From contig NC_088790.1 of assembly GCF_949628265.1 (NCBI RefSeq), positions 16,682,545-16,746,544 of the forward strand: 64,000 bases of DNA. Reading direction: 5' to 3'. This DNA is from Cloeon dipterum. Lineage: Eukaryota; Arthropoda; Insecta; Ephemeroptera; Baetidae. Shown here one piece after another: positions 15,001-25,504 of this stretch (the first letter of the stretch is position 1; every line of letters begins with the position of its first letter). The position numbers and the translations under genes are program-made. Under the pieces are notes generated by a model. That model saw only the letters and a program-made list of their open reading frames with translations, did no database searches and was not told where the DNA came from.

Positions 15001-18000
15001 TTAACATATCGAGACCCCTCTAATAGAAACATTCATAGAGCGAGTTGTTCCGCGAATTCAAGTTCGTTGATGGCATATATATACATACACATGATCGGTT
15101 CATGTGCGTCATTGTCTTTTATTGGTATACATGCTCATAACGCTGCAACAAGCGACCGACTTTCCGGGTCAACAATTGGTTCATTTGAATTAAGCAGCAT
15201 ATTTATTGCTCTTTGACCTGAAACAAATGGGGCATCAGCTTCGATAATAGAAACTTTGACATTTGATGCGAAGAACCTAATAATTTTAATTGCCTGCGTT
15301 TTATCAACTATTTAAACATGTCATGTCAAATCGATCTGAACAAATTGATGATGAACAAACTTAAATGTATATTTTCTATTTCATAGAGTTCAAGACAACA
15401 GCAGTGTTGGATTATTTGCAACTCAAGTTATTTGCTTTGACCAACAGCAGCAATCCTTAATGACTTTTTGATCTATCGATTTTTTAGCTTTCCCTGCTAC
15501 ATAATCCTTGATTCCTCTTATCCTACTACTAGATTCAAAAGCGTTACAGATTTTCGTAAATTAACTAGACGCGCACGTAGCTAGAGCCAAATAATACCGG
15601 CTGTCTGCGCGCTAAACAGAATCGCAGAGCTGCGGTGCGTTGTCGTCGTGCACACACAATAATTAAAAATTCTGTTTGGGTCTTTGACAACGGCCCATCA
15701 AGTGTTTTTGATCATTGTGCTGCTTCGTTAGTCAAACAATCAAGCAGCCAATACTTGACGCATGATCAGCTGCAGTTGCGCATCTTCCCACGCAAAATCA
15801 GCTCATCTTTTTGAAGTGTTAATAAGGCCTCGGGCGCTATGGAAATATGGAACCGGTGCGGAACGTGAAATGGAAACTCTAAATGGATGACACAGTTCTA
15901 AAGAAAACGAGGCAGCAAGACATCCTGTTACAAAAAAAGTAATATAGATCATAATCAAACTGATAGTTTCAACAATATTTTTCTACAATAAGCAAAAAAG
16001 GGAATTCTATGCTACAGTTAAAATTCAAATTTTGCCAATTTTCTACTAAATTTACAGTGCTTGATCATATTTTGGCAGATTTCGATTCCTCTTGTCTAGA
16101 TCTTTCCAACAGCTTGTGAAACGTTTTTGGGAACTCTTTATGCTTTGAAATGAAATAAAATTTCAAGCAGGGAGACAGTCGTCACCATTTAAAAAGCCTG
16201 CTAACTCTGCATCCACTTTTCTCAAAAATTTCACTAAGATACTTTTAAATCTAATTAATTCTACCATGCTGTCTTTTAAAATTGAGAATTAATGAAGATC
16301 ATTTAATGTTAATCGTTATTCCTAATTTATGTCTAATCATCAAATTTTTAATCCATTTGAATTTTACTTACAAAAATGTCATTCAAAGACCATTTGAAAT
16401 TCCACACCTTATTCAAAGATATAAATCAACAAAACAAAGCCTCTCTTAGTACCAAAATTGTTTTGCCCCAATTTATTTGGTCTAGAGTGTTTACTTTTGA
16501 TTATGTATGTATAAAATTCAATCTTTGCACACTTTTGCGGTACCCGAAGACGATTGCTTTCCTTGCTTCAATCATGCGAAAGAATGCTAAATTATCAGCG
16601 CTAAAGGGAACGGCAGAGCGTCGCAACTTGCCGCTTCTCTATCATCTTCCGCCGCGCGTGCAAATTTGCATTCAAAAAGGCCGGCTTTATAGTCAACGGC
16701 GGCACGAGTGATTTTCGCCGGCAAAGTGAAAATGTTTGACATCAATTTTGCTGCTTTGTGTATTGACGACGAGGGGTGTTGACAATAAATTGCGAATTCC
16801 GCGCACAGTCGCCCACTTCGCTAGTCTCTTGGCGTGTGTCCGATCAATTATCGACTCGCAGCCGGCGCCGCAAATGCTCTGTTCGAGTCCTATATGCACG
16901 CGCGCATTATGCGAAAATAATGCTCGGCCTTTTATTCCATTGGTAGCGGACTATATTTTAATTATCGCTTGCCTTTCACGTTTCGTTTTATCTGCCTCGG
17001 ATCATGAGGGCGTTGCGAAATAAATTTAAACTACATGAATGGAAGCCAAAAGCCTCGTTTGACCGAATCGCCGCGTGACCAGCTGGCCGTTCGTAATTTC
17101 GAAAAGCCAAGTTCATGTGAAAATTTAATCTCGGCTGGCTCGTTTAATACCGCGCAGTGAATTGAGAGGAAAGCACGATTTGTATTGTGCGAGAGGATAC
17201 ATGAAATTACTGTTTCGCACCAAACTCGGCAAAAAGTTCTGGCTGCGCGGCAAAAATCGACACCACGCACATAAAATCGTTTCCTCCGTAAATCGGAAAG
17301 CACCTCTGCGTGCGGCGAGCTGATTTGGCAACTTGGTATTTTAAATTGAAACGCCTTGACTTTTCCTTTTTTGCGTGAGATAAATGTGCCAATAATATAT
17401 TTCTGACGCAATGACATTTAAATTCAAAACTTTTATGTCGACGAGGTTTTATTTGAAATGAATATTTTTTATGTAAAACGAGACAAGAATAAGAGCACGT
17501 TAATTAAGTACAGAGGCCTGGGGACTCTTTTTCGTTTTTGTGAACTGTGTGTGAATGGGCGCCTCACCGCCCATCATGATTAGCTCCATTTTTAATAACA
17601 CTCTTTCGCCTGCAGGTATAATTACATCTCTTTCTAAATTTAACATCTTTTCGGAATCTACCATCACGAGTTTTTAACGAAAATTACCAAATATTTAATG
17701 TATAAATATAAAAATTCAATCTTTAGAGGTAGGCACGATAAACAATAAAGTTTTGCTTGTGAAATGTCAAATTTCCATTCGACATTGTTCGATGAAGATG
17801 TTTCCTAGATTCCTAACCTTCTTGTATTTACACAGTAAGATAGATCGAATATGATATTTTTCCATTTGCAAGCGTTTTCATGGCCGGATTTGAACGGTTG
17901 TTGGTCCAAAACTATGCAATATTTTGTGCTTTATTGTATAAATTATTGTGTAGCAACGTTGCATTTCTTTCAGGCTTAAAGTGCGCTTGGAAAAGAGCTC

Positions 18001-19116
18001 GTATGTGTCGTCAATATTCACGGGGTTATACGGTTTCAAAATTTAATGTTTGCCGTCAAACATCGCCATTCAGGCATTTATGACTTAATCAGATGAATAT
18101 CGGATCCAGTTAAGCCACCGAATTGAACAAAAATTGTTCGCGCGCACACAAATTATCAAGGATTGTTTATAAACAAATCATTCAGTTGCAGAATTACTTG
18201 TTCTGAAATGTAATTCTGTAAATGTAATGCTGATTTGAATGGATCGCTTGCTCGATACAGGTTGCATGATGTATACCATTTTTAGTGCCTATTATTTACA
18301 AAGTAAAACGATTTCTCGCAATATAATTACAGAGTCAGTGGAGAAAAACTGGCAGAAAATTGGGACAGAAAAGTTGTGAGTTGGAAAATTTCAAGGAACT
18401 CCGCCAATTGGTGGAAAGAATGAAAAGGAAATTTCCCCATTATTGGTTTCTGGGAGCTCATTCATGCGGAGCGAGTTCTTTATAGGATTGGCGAAAGCAT
18501 TTGACAGCTGTCCTATCTGGAAATGTATTATGGAACTGCAGCCTTATTTAATAGATACGAATCTGCCCTCATCGTGCTATATGCTTGACAAAAAACGCGC
18601 AAGCTTAAATTTCTTTCTTTATGTTTGAAAAAAGGATGTACTTCAAAGAAAATTAAAATTAATTAATGTAAAATTTAAGTAATATTTTCCAGCACTGTTC
18701 CTAATTCTCATTGCTTTCTGAAAATTATTTTGCATTTAATTTAGCATTTTTTATTATATTTGTCAAATTGTGTTTTATGTGTCTGAGAGGATAAATATCG
18801 GTAGCTAGCTAACAGTTAGTTATACTGATGTGTGGGGAAGCACTTGATAATTTGCCTCCAGGCTGCAATCAGCATAAATAAACTTCAGTTGCGCGTGCCT
18901 AATCACTTCGCCCAGCACAGCCATCTCCATCAACGGAGCAGTCAGAGGCATGCTGCTTGTCGGGGGCTCCAATATGCGCTTGGAGTAAACCACAGTCCAC
19001 AGGCTGAGTGGAGATAATACAGGTGGTGCACATGCATACCTGATGAAATGAAATTCCCCTGTTTCAAACGGGTTGCAGCGCGAACAAGCCTGATTCAATT
19101 CAGAGGCAATCAACAT
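1..19116 (-). CDS. Pdfr: Pigment-dispersing factor receptor (class B GPCR), 3' end off the window
   Basis: This is a seven-transmembrane receptor for the neuropeptide PDF, which in insects couples to Gs/cAMP in clock neurons (family knowledge). I assembled exons at 19040-19116 (candidate first), 14454-14578, 13558-13665, 7534-7694, 6509-6606, 4159-4321, 3323-3425, 2203-2326, 606-675 and 196-281; all phases join, giving 371 residues before the left edge. Six ectodomain cysteines lie in the contexts DACF, LFC, LCW, RCP, KRC and TPC, with CNWTWD and LCWPP typical of the hormone-receptor domain. TM1 is near residues 165-187, TM2 carries NNRTRIHKNLF, TM3 carries ASYVLLEYARTAMFMW and IEGLYLHNM, TM4 carries GWGVPILMT, and TM5 starts in WILEGPRL. 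The third loop contains RVLVVKLRQS. These strings match insect PDFR as I remember it better than the DH31, DH44 or calcitonin receptors. TM6, TM7 and the tail are missing only because the window ends. Assignment as class B is near certain; PDFR is very likely. Confidence 0.92.
196..281 (-). CDS. Pdfr: PDF receptor TM5/third intracellular loop exon
   Basis: Acceptor TATTTTGCAG, donor GTCAG/GTGAGC. It encodes LNMLFLLNIIRVLVVKLRQS and then HTSETEKV, the end of TM5 and the basic G-protein-coupling third loop. It is the last exon seen; TM6 must lie left of base 1. Confidence 0.9.
676..2202 (-). other. PDF receptor intron between TM4 and TM5
   Basis: The intron has donor AA/GTGAGT and acceptor CTTGCAG. 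It includes a GC-rich patch at about 1040-1130 whose frames show no recognisable domain, and an E-box CACGTG at 1721-1726. I find no gene in it. Confidence 0.7.
2383..2461. repeat. Two-copy tandem repeat, about 42-bp period
   Basis: Two copies beginning AGATACCAAG and ending AAAGCATAGAAA lie at about 2383-2420 and 2425-2461. They differ by one T in a T-run and one C/T change. They sit in the receptor intron just upstream of the TM4 exon, so the duplication is recent and local. Confidence 0.9.
7242..7252. repeat. G11 homopolymer
   Basis: Eleven consecutive G lie in an AT-rich intron. Length may be a sequencing or assembly artefact, or polymorphic. Confidence 0.9.
7534..7694 (-). CDS. Pdfr: PDF receptor hormone-binding domain exon, second half
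   Basis: Acceptor CTTGTTGCAG, donor ATTAAA/GTGAGT. It encodes YATKRCSVDGRWEG, then QGWTNYTPCFTPEI, supplying the last two domain cysteines, the conserved G-R-W and the N-Y-T sequon before TM1. It joins in phase with both neighbours. Confidence 0.95.
7695..13557 (-). other. PDF receptor intron with no recognised gene
   Basis: This 5.9 kb lies between the two halves of the hormone-binding domain. It contains a (TA)12 microsatellite near 10,368 and several chance frames, including one of 167 codons at 11752-12255 on the minus strand. None shows a family motif. Confidence 0.7.
10368..10391. repeat. (TA)12 microsatellite
   Basis: Twelve perfect TA units lie within the receptor intron. No function is suggested. 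Confidence 0.95.
13558..13665 (-). CDS. Pdfr: PDF receptor hormone-binding domain exon, first half
   Basis: This exon is hidden by longer open frames in the other phases. It runs from acceptor GTTGCAG to donor ACAA/GTACGT and encodes LFCNWTWDNVLCWPPTKAGE then TARQRCPQDKGVDLT. The W-x-x-x-x-C-W-P core and three cysteines are the hallmark of the class B hormone-receptor domain. NWT is a glycosylation sequon. Confidence 0.95.
14454..14578 (-). CDS. Pdfr: PDF receptor ectodomain exon ending in a GC splice donor
   Basis: The acceptor TTGTTTCAG opens the frame HAVEMLLTSSPPILEV, and the exon ends ...ACFAHYAAYALPQE. The sequence LPQ just before CNWTWD fits the insect receptor as I remember it. The only donor that keeps the frame is GAAG/GCGAGT, a GC donor with the extended match usual for GC-AG introns. 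If the donor is ignored the frame runs on to 14314, giving a false longer product. The Cys in DACF is the first of the six ectodomain cysteines. Confidence 0.85.
19040..19116 (-). CDS. Pdfr: Candidate first coding exon of the PDF receptor
   Basis: An ATG with A at -3 opens a 25-residue frame starting MLIASELNQACSRC and ending GEFHFI, followed by AG and a good donor (CAG/GTATGC). The phase-2 end plus the first A of the exon at 14578 makes an Arg codon and keeps the receptor frame open. It has no clear signal peptide; that does not exclude it, because the fly receptor's N-terminus, as I remember it, lacks an obvious one as well. The exon at 25399-25504 ends in the same phase and is the competitor. 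The frame also stays open past the donor to about 18820, which I treat as intron. Confidence 0.5.
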
Positions 19117-19406
19117 TATTGAGAGGCTTTTTTCTCTTCCGCTTTTTTATCATTTCTATTATTATCTATAAAAAAGCTCCCGAGATCATTTGTGTCTTTG
19201 TGTTCCTCCACTTCGTTTATGGAATTGAAATTTTAGTTTTACTTCCTGTGCTATTACCGATGATGGTAATGGCTTTTTTGATCTCTGCTCAACTCATTCC
19301 ATGGGCCATGAGTTCACTGAATCCCAATAAAACCACCGAACGGATAACATATGGCTCGAGTGGCTGTAGAGGAGCTTGGGCTCAATGTGGTCATTCGACC
19401 CCCCCA

Positions 19407-19765
19407 CACTGAGATCTTTTATTGAAACGCCAGACATTTGTCCCTAAAGCCGCTGGAAAGGGTCGAAAACCAGTGAGTGGCGAGTTCCAGCCCATTGAGC
19501 TATTGGAGCATTAATTTCAAGTCTCTAAATTAACCACCTTTTGACTTAAATTAATTCTTCTATACTTATTTCAGCTATCCTTTGGTATGAGAGATAATTT
19601 AAATTAAATGATTATTCACCGTAGCTAGATTTAACACGAGAAATGCTTTTACTGAAGCTCTGACCAAGCGGAATACATACGCACTACACAAAGTAGTCAA
19701 ACAAAGGGCCACTCACTGTTTCCTCCGCACCGAGGTCTTTGATTGAAATGCTAGACATTCGCTCC
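19407..19765 (+). repeat. Diverged direct repeat pair, 321 bp apart
   Basis: A segment of about 38 bp at 19407-19444 and again at 19728-19765 shares the pattern GAG-x-TCTTT-x-ATTGAAA-x-GC-x-AGACATT. By eye about 80 percent of positions match, and nearly all differences are transitions. It could be a dispersed repeat family or a regulatory element pair. The second copy stands just upstream of a TATA-like motif. Confidence 0.6.
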
Positions 19766-19785
19766 GCGAAACCAAATCATGAAAT

Positions 19786-19796
19786 TATATAAAAGG
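19786..19796 (+). promoter_or_regulatory. TATA-box-like motif TATATAAAAGG
   Basis: This near-consensus TATA box on the plus strand is followed by moderately GC-rich sequence, in contrast with the flanks. I see no convincing coding frame or spliced gene downstream, so a promoter here would drive a noncoding transcript or an unseen gene. Chance occurrence in AT-rich DNA is quite possible. Confidence 0.3.
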
Positions 19797-22319
19797 TGCG
19801 GACTAGCGAGTAGCAGCACGTTCGCTCAATCCAATACCAGGAATGGACCGTTTTGATTGCTGAGAGAGCCGAATTCCGAGCTGGATGCCCTTTGCTGTTA
19901 GCTATGGCACATATCCCACAGAGGTGGTAAATATCAAATATCTTACTGAGCTGCTGGACGCTTTACAAAGCAAGCGATCGAATTCGGCTTCAGGTTGATC
20001 TAAGCGTTACGGATTACGCTCTAGCAGAAAATTCGATTTCACCATTTACATGTTCCTTTGAAAATTAAGCAGGGTTCGATTCACATTTTATGAAGATAAT
20101 TAAGCGCATTTTGAAAAATAGGGAGATAGAAGAAGAGAAAGAAATTATAAAAATAAATTACTCGTCTATCTGAATAATTTACATGTCAAATTTCGTAATA
20201 AGCCAATGAATCCAATACAACGTTATAACATAATTATTTTGAAAGTCAATAAAATTGCTTGCCCAGTTAAGGGAAACATTCATGACATTTATTAAGTTTC
20301 GAGCAACTACGCAGTTAATTAAAACAAAAATTAAAGAACATTTATTTTCTCCCATTCCTGCATTTCAAGACCAAGAAGAAGTCAGTAGCTCTCCGTTACG
20401 CAACATAATTATATACCAAACGAAGAGTAAATTTATTTTTTCATTTGGAAAATTAACAATTTTCAGTATATAATTCACAGTGCAATCATTTTGACCTCCT
20501 CAAGATGCATCTGCCTTCATTGGCATCTATAAATAATTCATATTGTTCAGGACTGACTTGTCCTCTTTGGTCGATAATAAAAAGTCCTAACTTCAATCAA
20601 CGAGGAAAAGTCCGATTATTTCTACACCATCAGAAATGTTTTCCTCTAGTGAAAATTTCAAATCACATATTTTTCAGTTACAATTTCCTGATTTTTCTTC
20701 ATGTCACCCTATGCTTTCTTAAGTGTTTAAAACTATTTATTTGATAAAGGTTGTATATTCATTGCTTGCAAATCGTGATTTCTCATCGAGAAACAGTTCT
20801 TTTTTTATATCGCCATGCCAGAGTTGAACCATTCCCCTCTTTCAATCATGTGGAATACGTCAGTCATGATTACGGCTGCAAAATTGATTTCATCCAATTT
20901 TCTCTAAGAGCTTTCATTTGACATTGAAATATATTAGAATATAATAAATGAGCCTGAGTCATGTCTTGAATATTTTAATATTTCTACAGGACAAGTCCGA
21001 TTATTTAATATTACATTTATGTTAACAACGTTTATGCTAGTGAAGTACGAGTCGCACAATTTACCTTGAAATGTATTTAATTATAATTCACCTTATTATC
21101 TAGACTGTATGTAGCTACAGTAGTCGATCTAATAAATTATTCGGGGAATCTAGCAACATTTTATATCTCCAATGAGCAGGAATCAAAACATATTCAATCA
21201 GAGGTTGAAAGCTATTTGTTCCAAACTTCTCACCAATTTCCCGCATGATTTCAATTCCTCTTGTCGCGTTTTGTGATTTATTCAACGGCGTGCAATTCGT
21301 AAGGAAAATTTCCCATTAAAGCAAAATAAATTTCGATTTTCGAGAGGCGACACCGTGATTGAATAGCAGGCAAGCTTTGGAGCCAATTTTCACGGAACTC
21401 ACACTGCAGACTGTGCAAATCTCGCAAATCTGATATATCTAGACAGTATAGTAGAGGCATAAATTCTTTCCCTCAATAAAGCTGTACCAGTGTATACAAT
21501 AAAATCTCGCTTTCACCTTGAGCTCATCAATTTAAAAAAAAACATTATCAGTATAAAATGCTCAGAAAAAAGTACAAATCGCATCTCGCTGTCATATTAA
21601 ACCCATTTGAAAGATAATATCAGTTAATGTTTCAAAGCTCTAATAAATCCATTAAAAAAGAGACTTGTCAGGAAACATATGAAATCTTATGGAATTGACA
21701 GGGCCTATCGCAATTTGGGATTAATTATTTGATGTAGCAACCGTTGAAGTTACACATTTTTCTAATAGGCATTGATTAATCAATCTGAGGTTCAATAGAT
21801 TGGAAGAAAGAACGTTGAAAAATTAATTAAAAGCACGTTATCACGACTGCGTGGAGTGGATACAAATTAAACCCCTTGAAATGAGCACTATTCCGCCTTT
21901 GAGCGTCAGCCGCTCACGAAATTACAGCACGCGCATCTGTAGCCACCCGTACAGCCCTTGAAATAAAGAGAGTGTTGTCTTTCTCTTTGGACAGACGAAT
22001 TTTATTCGAGAGCGATCCGATCCAGCAAGCGGTGTTTCATTAGCGTCAAAAGCTTTTAAAATGGGGAAAAAATTCTCCTAGGTGCTCTTTTCCTTGCAAC
22101 TAATGCAAATTTGATGCAAAATACTTGATCCGGCCGAGCGTAAGCGTTTGCTCAGCGACGAACGTCGCTTCACTTGACCATGAAAGCCTCTCCGATTGGA
22201 TTTCACGCTCTCCTCGCGTTAGATCTGATTCGAGCGGGACGGACACTTTTTTTCTTAATCGGATTCCGGTCATTCATTTTCATGAGCGACTGAGAGCAAA
22301 TGAGCCCTAAGAGCCGAGA

Positions 22320-22558
22320 CAAACAAAGAAAGGTCAGGATGGAAATGCATGCACGCGAAACTTTGCCAATTTGAGACGAGAGCAACTTTTCGCTGTTTCT
22401 GTGCCGCAACGGGTTGACGAGAGCCATCTGAAGAGCCACTGCTTGCGATTGATCTGCTGATTTGCTATTGTCTGCCTTGACAATGGTTGTGACCGCGTAT
22501 GACGGACTCTCCGAGCTGACGGGGGACACCGCCAACCGCAACACTGAAATCAATATAC
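22320..22558 (-). other. Exon-like open block of unknown status
   Basis: On the minus strand an acceptor-like TTGATTTCAG is followed by a frame rich in balanced codons, reading LRLAVSPVSSESPSYAV then TTIVKADNSKSADQSQAV. The frame contains MALVNPLRHRNSEK. I cannot find a phase-2 donor that would join it to the receptor exon at 14578, so it could be a 5' UTR exon, an exon spliced to another exon, or chance. Confidence 0.25.
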
Positions 22559-25398
22559 AACCAACCTGCAAACACTAGTGTCTTTTGCTGCTTCCAAATG
22601 GCGCTTCTAGTGTGTCCCCACGCCACAAATTTGGTATATTTGTGGTGCGGTAAGTGCTACTAGTTATTTTAAACTAATGGATTGTTGGCTTATGTTTGCA
22701 TTTAGCGAAAGTAGATTTGTTTCAAATATACGACTGAGCTCCTATAGACAAGGTGGGCGTTAGTCAAGATATTTTCAAAATCAAATTAGCGAAGCATTTT
22801 TGCTCTAACCTAGAGGGATGATTAAACTGGCAATTGTTCCATAAACTGAAATAATTCTAATTTTCGACTCAAATAAAAAACATTTCATGATACAAATTAT
22901 TATCAAAACCGATAATTTTTCCCTTATAACAGAAGTTAATTTTAAATTGGCTTCTTTTGTTGTAAAAGACCATTAATTTCAGGTTTTGTTAACAGTTTTA
23001 GATCTTATTACTAGTAGAATAGAGTCTTAGAAAAAATACACAACATTTTGAGAAAAATCTACCTAATGTCAGTTGTAAATATTCAAGAAAAAACAGTAAT
23101 AATGTGAAGATCCCGTCATAATGTGATATGCAACCCGCTTGACAGAAACATCCGACTGGTTGCATAAAAAGCATCTCCACAGTCCCTTCCAGAAAATGAA
23201 GAGATTATTTTCCTCGCTATCGCATAGGTGGAATTCCCCCACACATGATCCAAATGAAGTCACAACTTGCGTGGATACATGCAGATATCTTATATGCTTA
23301 TCACAATGGCTCTCCCTCTTCGGACACAATGGGCATATATGTGTCTCGTTATTCGCTCACTCGCGCACATACCAACCAAATTGTGCACATTCTTCGACGA
23401 ATGAGTATACACAGACATCACCAAACGCAATGCCATGTACTGCGTGCCTAGCTTTACGTGCCTCTGTGGCGTACCAAATGCGGAACATAACCTCAAACCG
23501 CTTTCATTGTAATTCAGAGCTGGTTGTGAGTCAAAAAAGGAATAGTTTTTACATTCGCATAAGAGTGTTTTAATTTAATAATGAGGAGGAAGGAGGAAAG
23601 GGCTGATAAATCTTGCAAGGCTATCAAATAAATACGAAATTTTGTTCCCTTTAAAGATCAAAATTAATACAAGGAAGTTTCAATTTTATTAACATCAACG
23701 GGGTTTTTGAAATACAAAGCGCACACTTATTCAAACTTCAGCGTGGCTTATATGGCAGCCTTTGAAATAAAGATATTTGATCGGCTAATTAAGGTGGAAC
23801 TCGCGCTTTTATTAAAGTATAATAAGGCCGTATTATCAAAATTAGAGTAGAGAAGAAAATCGCTCTGAGGCAAATTCTGAGTTCTTTGCTCATAAATGCC
23901 AGCGCTCTTAATCGATTTTTCACCCTTTTCATGATTGAATAATATGTCATTTCTGAAATAAAATAGTCAAGCACCTGCGTGATTTTGACTTCTTTGAAAA
24001 GAATACGGACCAATTTGTCAGGGTTGAGTTCTCAATTGACAATTTTATATCCACAAACACACACACATACCAACATATATTGCTGAAATCAGTAATTTGA
24101 TTTGGCGAACGATCGCCAGCGGTTTCCTCTCTAGAGCACAGAAATCTGGCTGAAAGGCGGCACAAAGCAAACAACAGAGGGTTGTGCAGAAGGTAAACAA
24201 TTAAGCTGATGATGTTGTTAATTATCGAAAGGACAACAACCCAACGCGGGGGATCTATCTCTTCCTGTTCATATTGCTTAGCGTTTATGGACATGAGAAC
24301 CAATTTCACTTGTTTGATAATTTGCCCTTATGCGTTTACAGAAAGAGAAATGCAACAAATGTTACAAAGGTAACTCCTTGGGCGACCAGGGATCGAGAAT
24401 CACAGAGCTAAAAAAACTCCAATATTTTTGGTACACATTACAATAAAGATAAAGTGCTTAATGCTAGGGTTTGTAAAATCATTCAAACGCAATCTTGCAG
24501 TGATGAAGAAAACACAATATGCAGCTATGGTTGTTTTTTCTATTTTGTTAGAGTAAAATTAATGAAATACATAAAAATTTGCAATGTGTTAATAATCTGC
24601 TTAATAAATCAATTGTTAGACAATCAAGTTTTGACTGTATGAACGATGTCTAATTTAATACAAGTTTGCATCACCTAATTCTGACAATTCGTGCTAATTT
24701 ATGAAATTTAAAATTAACGAATAGCTAATTTAAAGGAATTTTTTAACAAACGTTCCTGTTAGCGTATCATTTAAAAAAATTCGCCTTTGCTTGCATAAGG
24801 GAATAAAACTGGTAATAAATTTCTCATATGTGACAATTCTTAGTATTTGTATTTCATCACATTGTCCGTGCCCAAATGACCTTTCGACGTTCTGCATTTA
24901 TATTTTTTGTTACTCGAACCGACAAACATTGAAATAAAATTTATCACTCAAATTTTTATTAATTGACGCGTTAAATTGTGCGAGGCACCACTTTGTGTTC
25001 GTTCATTCATAGTTAATTTAATTCTCTCATATATGAATGCATGGATAGGTTGAAATTTTTTATTTTAGCTATTCTGTTTCGCCTAAGTTATTCAAGACGT
25101 GCACGTCAGGCATTTAAACCTTTAACGACCGTACTAGAATCGACATCAAAGGAAGTTGATTGGCCATTGCAATTTTCTAGAATAAATCTTTGACATAAAA
25201 GTAGTAAATTGTCGTCGGGTCTCCTGAGGTTGGCTACTCGAACAAACATAGCCAATTTGGACGCTTTGTGAACCCTTAATGAACATGGGTTGCTTCATTA
25301 TCTCCTTATAGTTTGTGCACCATGACCGAAAATTTCGTCAACAAAAAATTTCTATTGATCATTAAATTAAATTAAAAATGTCTAGTTATTTGTCTCAC

Positions 25399-25504
25399 CG
25401 TGCGTGCTGCGTAAAGGCGAGGGACGGAGGCGGCGAGCTGGGGGCGGCGAACGGGTTGGTGGAGGCGGGAGTGCCGTTGCTCAACATGCAGCATCGCTTG
25501 TCGA
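25399..25504 (-). CDS. Possible alternative upstream exon of the PDF receptor
   Basis: A GC-rich block in AT-rich surroundings is bounded by a good acceptor (TTCTCACTGCAG) and a good donor (CACG/GTGAGA). One frame reads MLSNGTPASTNPFAAP then SSPPPSLAFTQHAR, a Ser/Pro-rich stretch that ends in phase 2, just as the 19040 exon does. Joined to the exon at 14578 it gives ...TQHAR-HAVEMLL. It may hold an alternative start (ATG inside the exon) or continue from a further 5' exon; the same frame is also open upstream through MTSRFILTAVDKRCC. The other two frames are open as well over this short length, so coding status is inferred from splice sites and phase. Confidence 0.4.

Larger units (their letters stand above)
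14579..25398 (-). other. Large 5' intron region of the PDF receptor
   Basis: Apart from the candidate exon at 19040-19116 and the features listed separately (a diverged repeat pair at 19407/19728, a TATA-like motif at 19786 and an exon-like block at 22.2-22.6 kb), I see only AT-rich sequence with short chance frames. If 25399-25504 is a true first exon, all of this is intron; otherwise everything right of 19116 is upstream flank. Confidence 0.5.

Noticed and set aside
18820..19039. Continuation of the candidate first receptor exon into a 98-codon frame
   Set aside because: A strong donor (CAG/GTATGC) and correct phase for the next exon favour ending at 19040; the rest resembles open intron.
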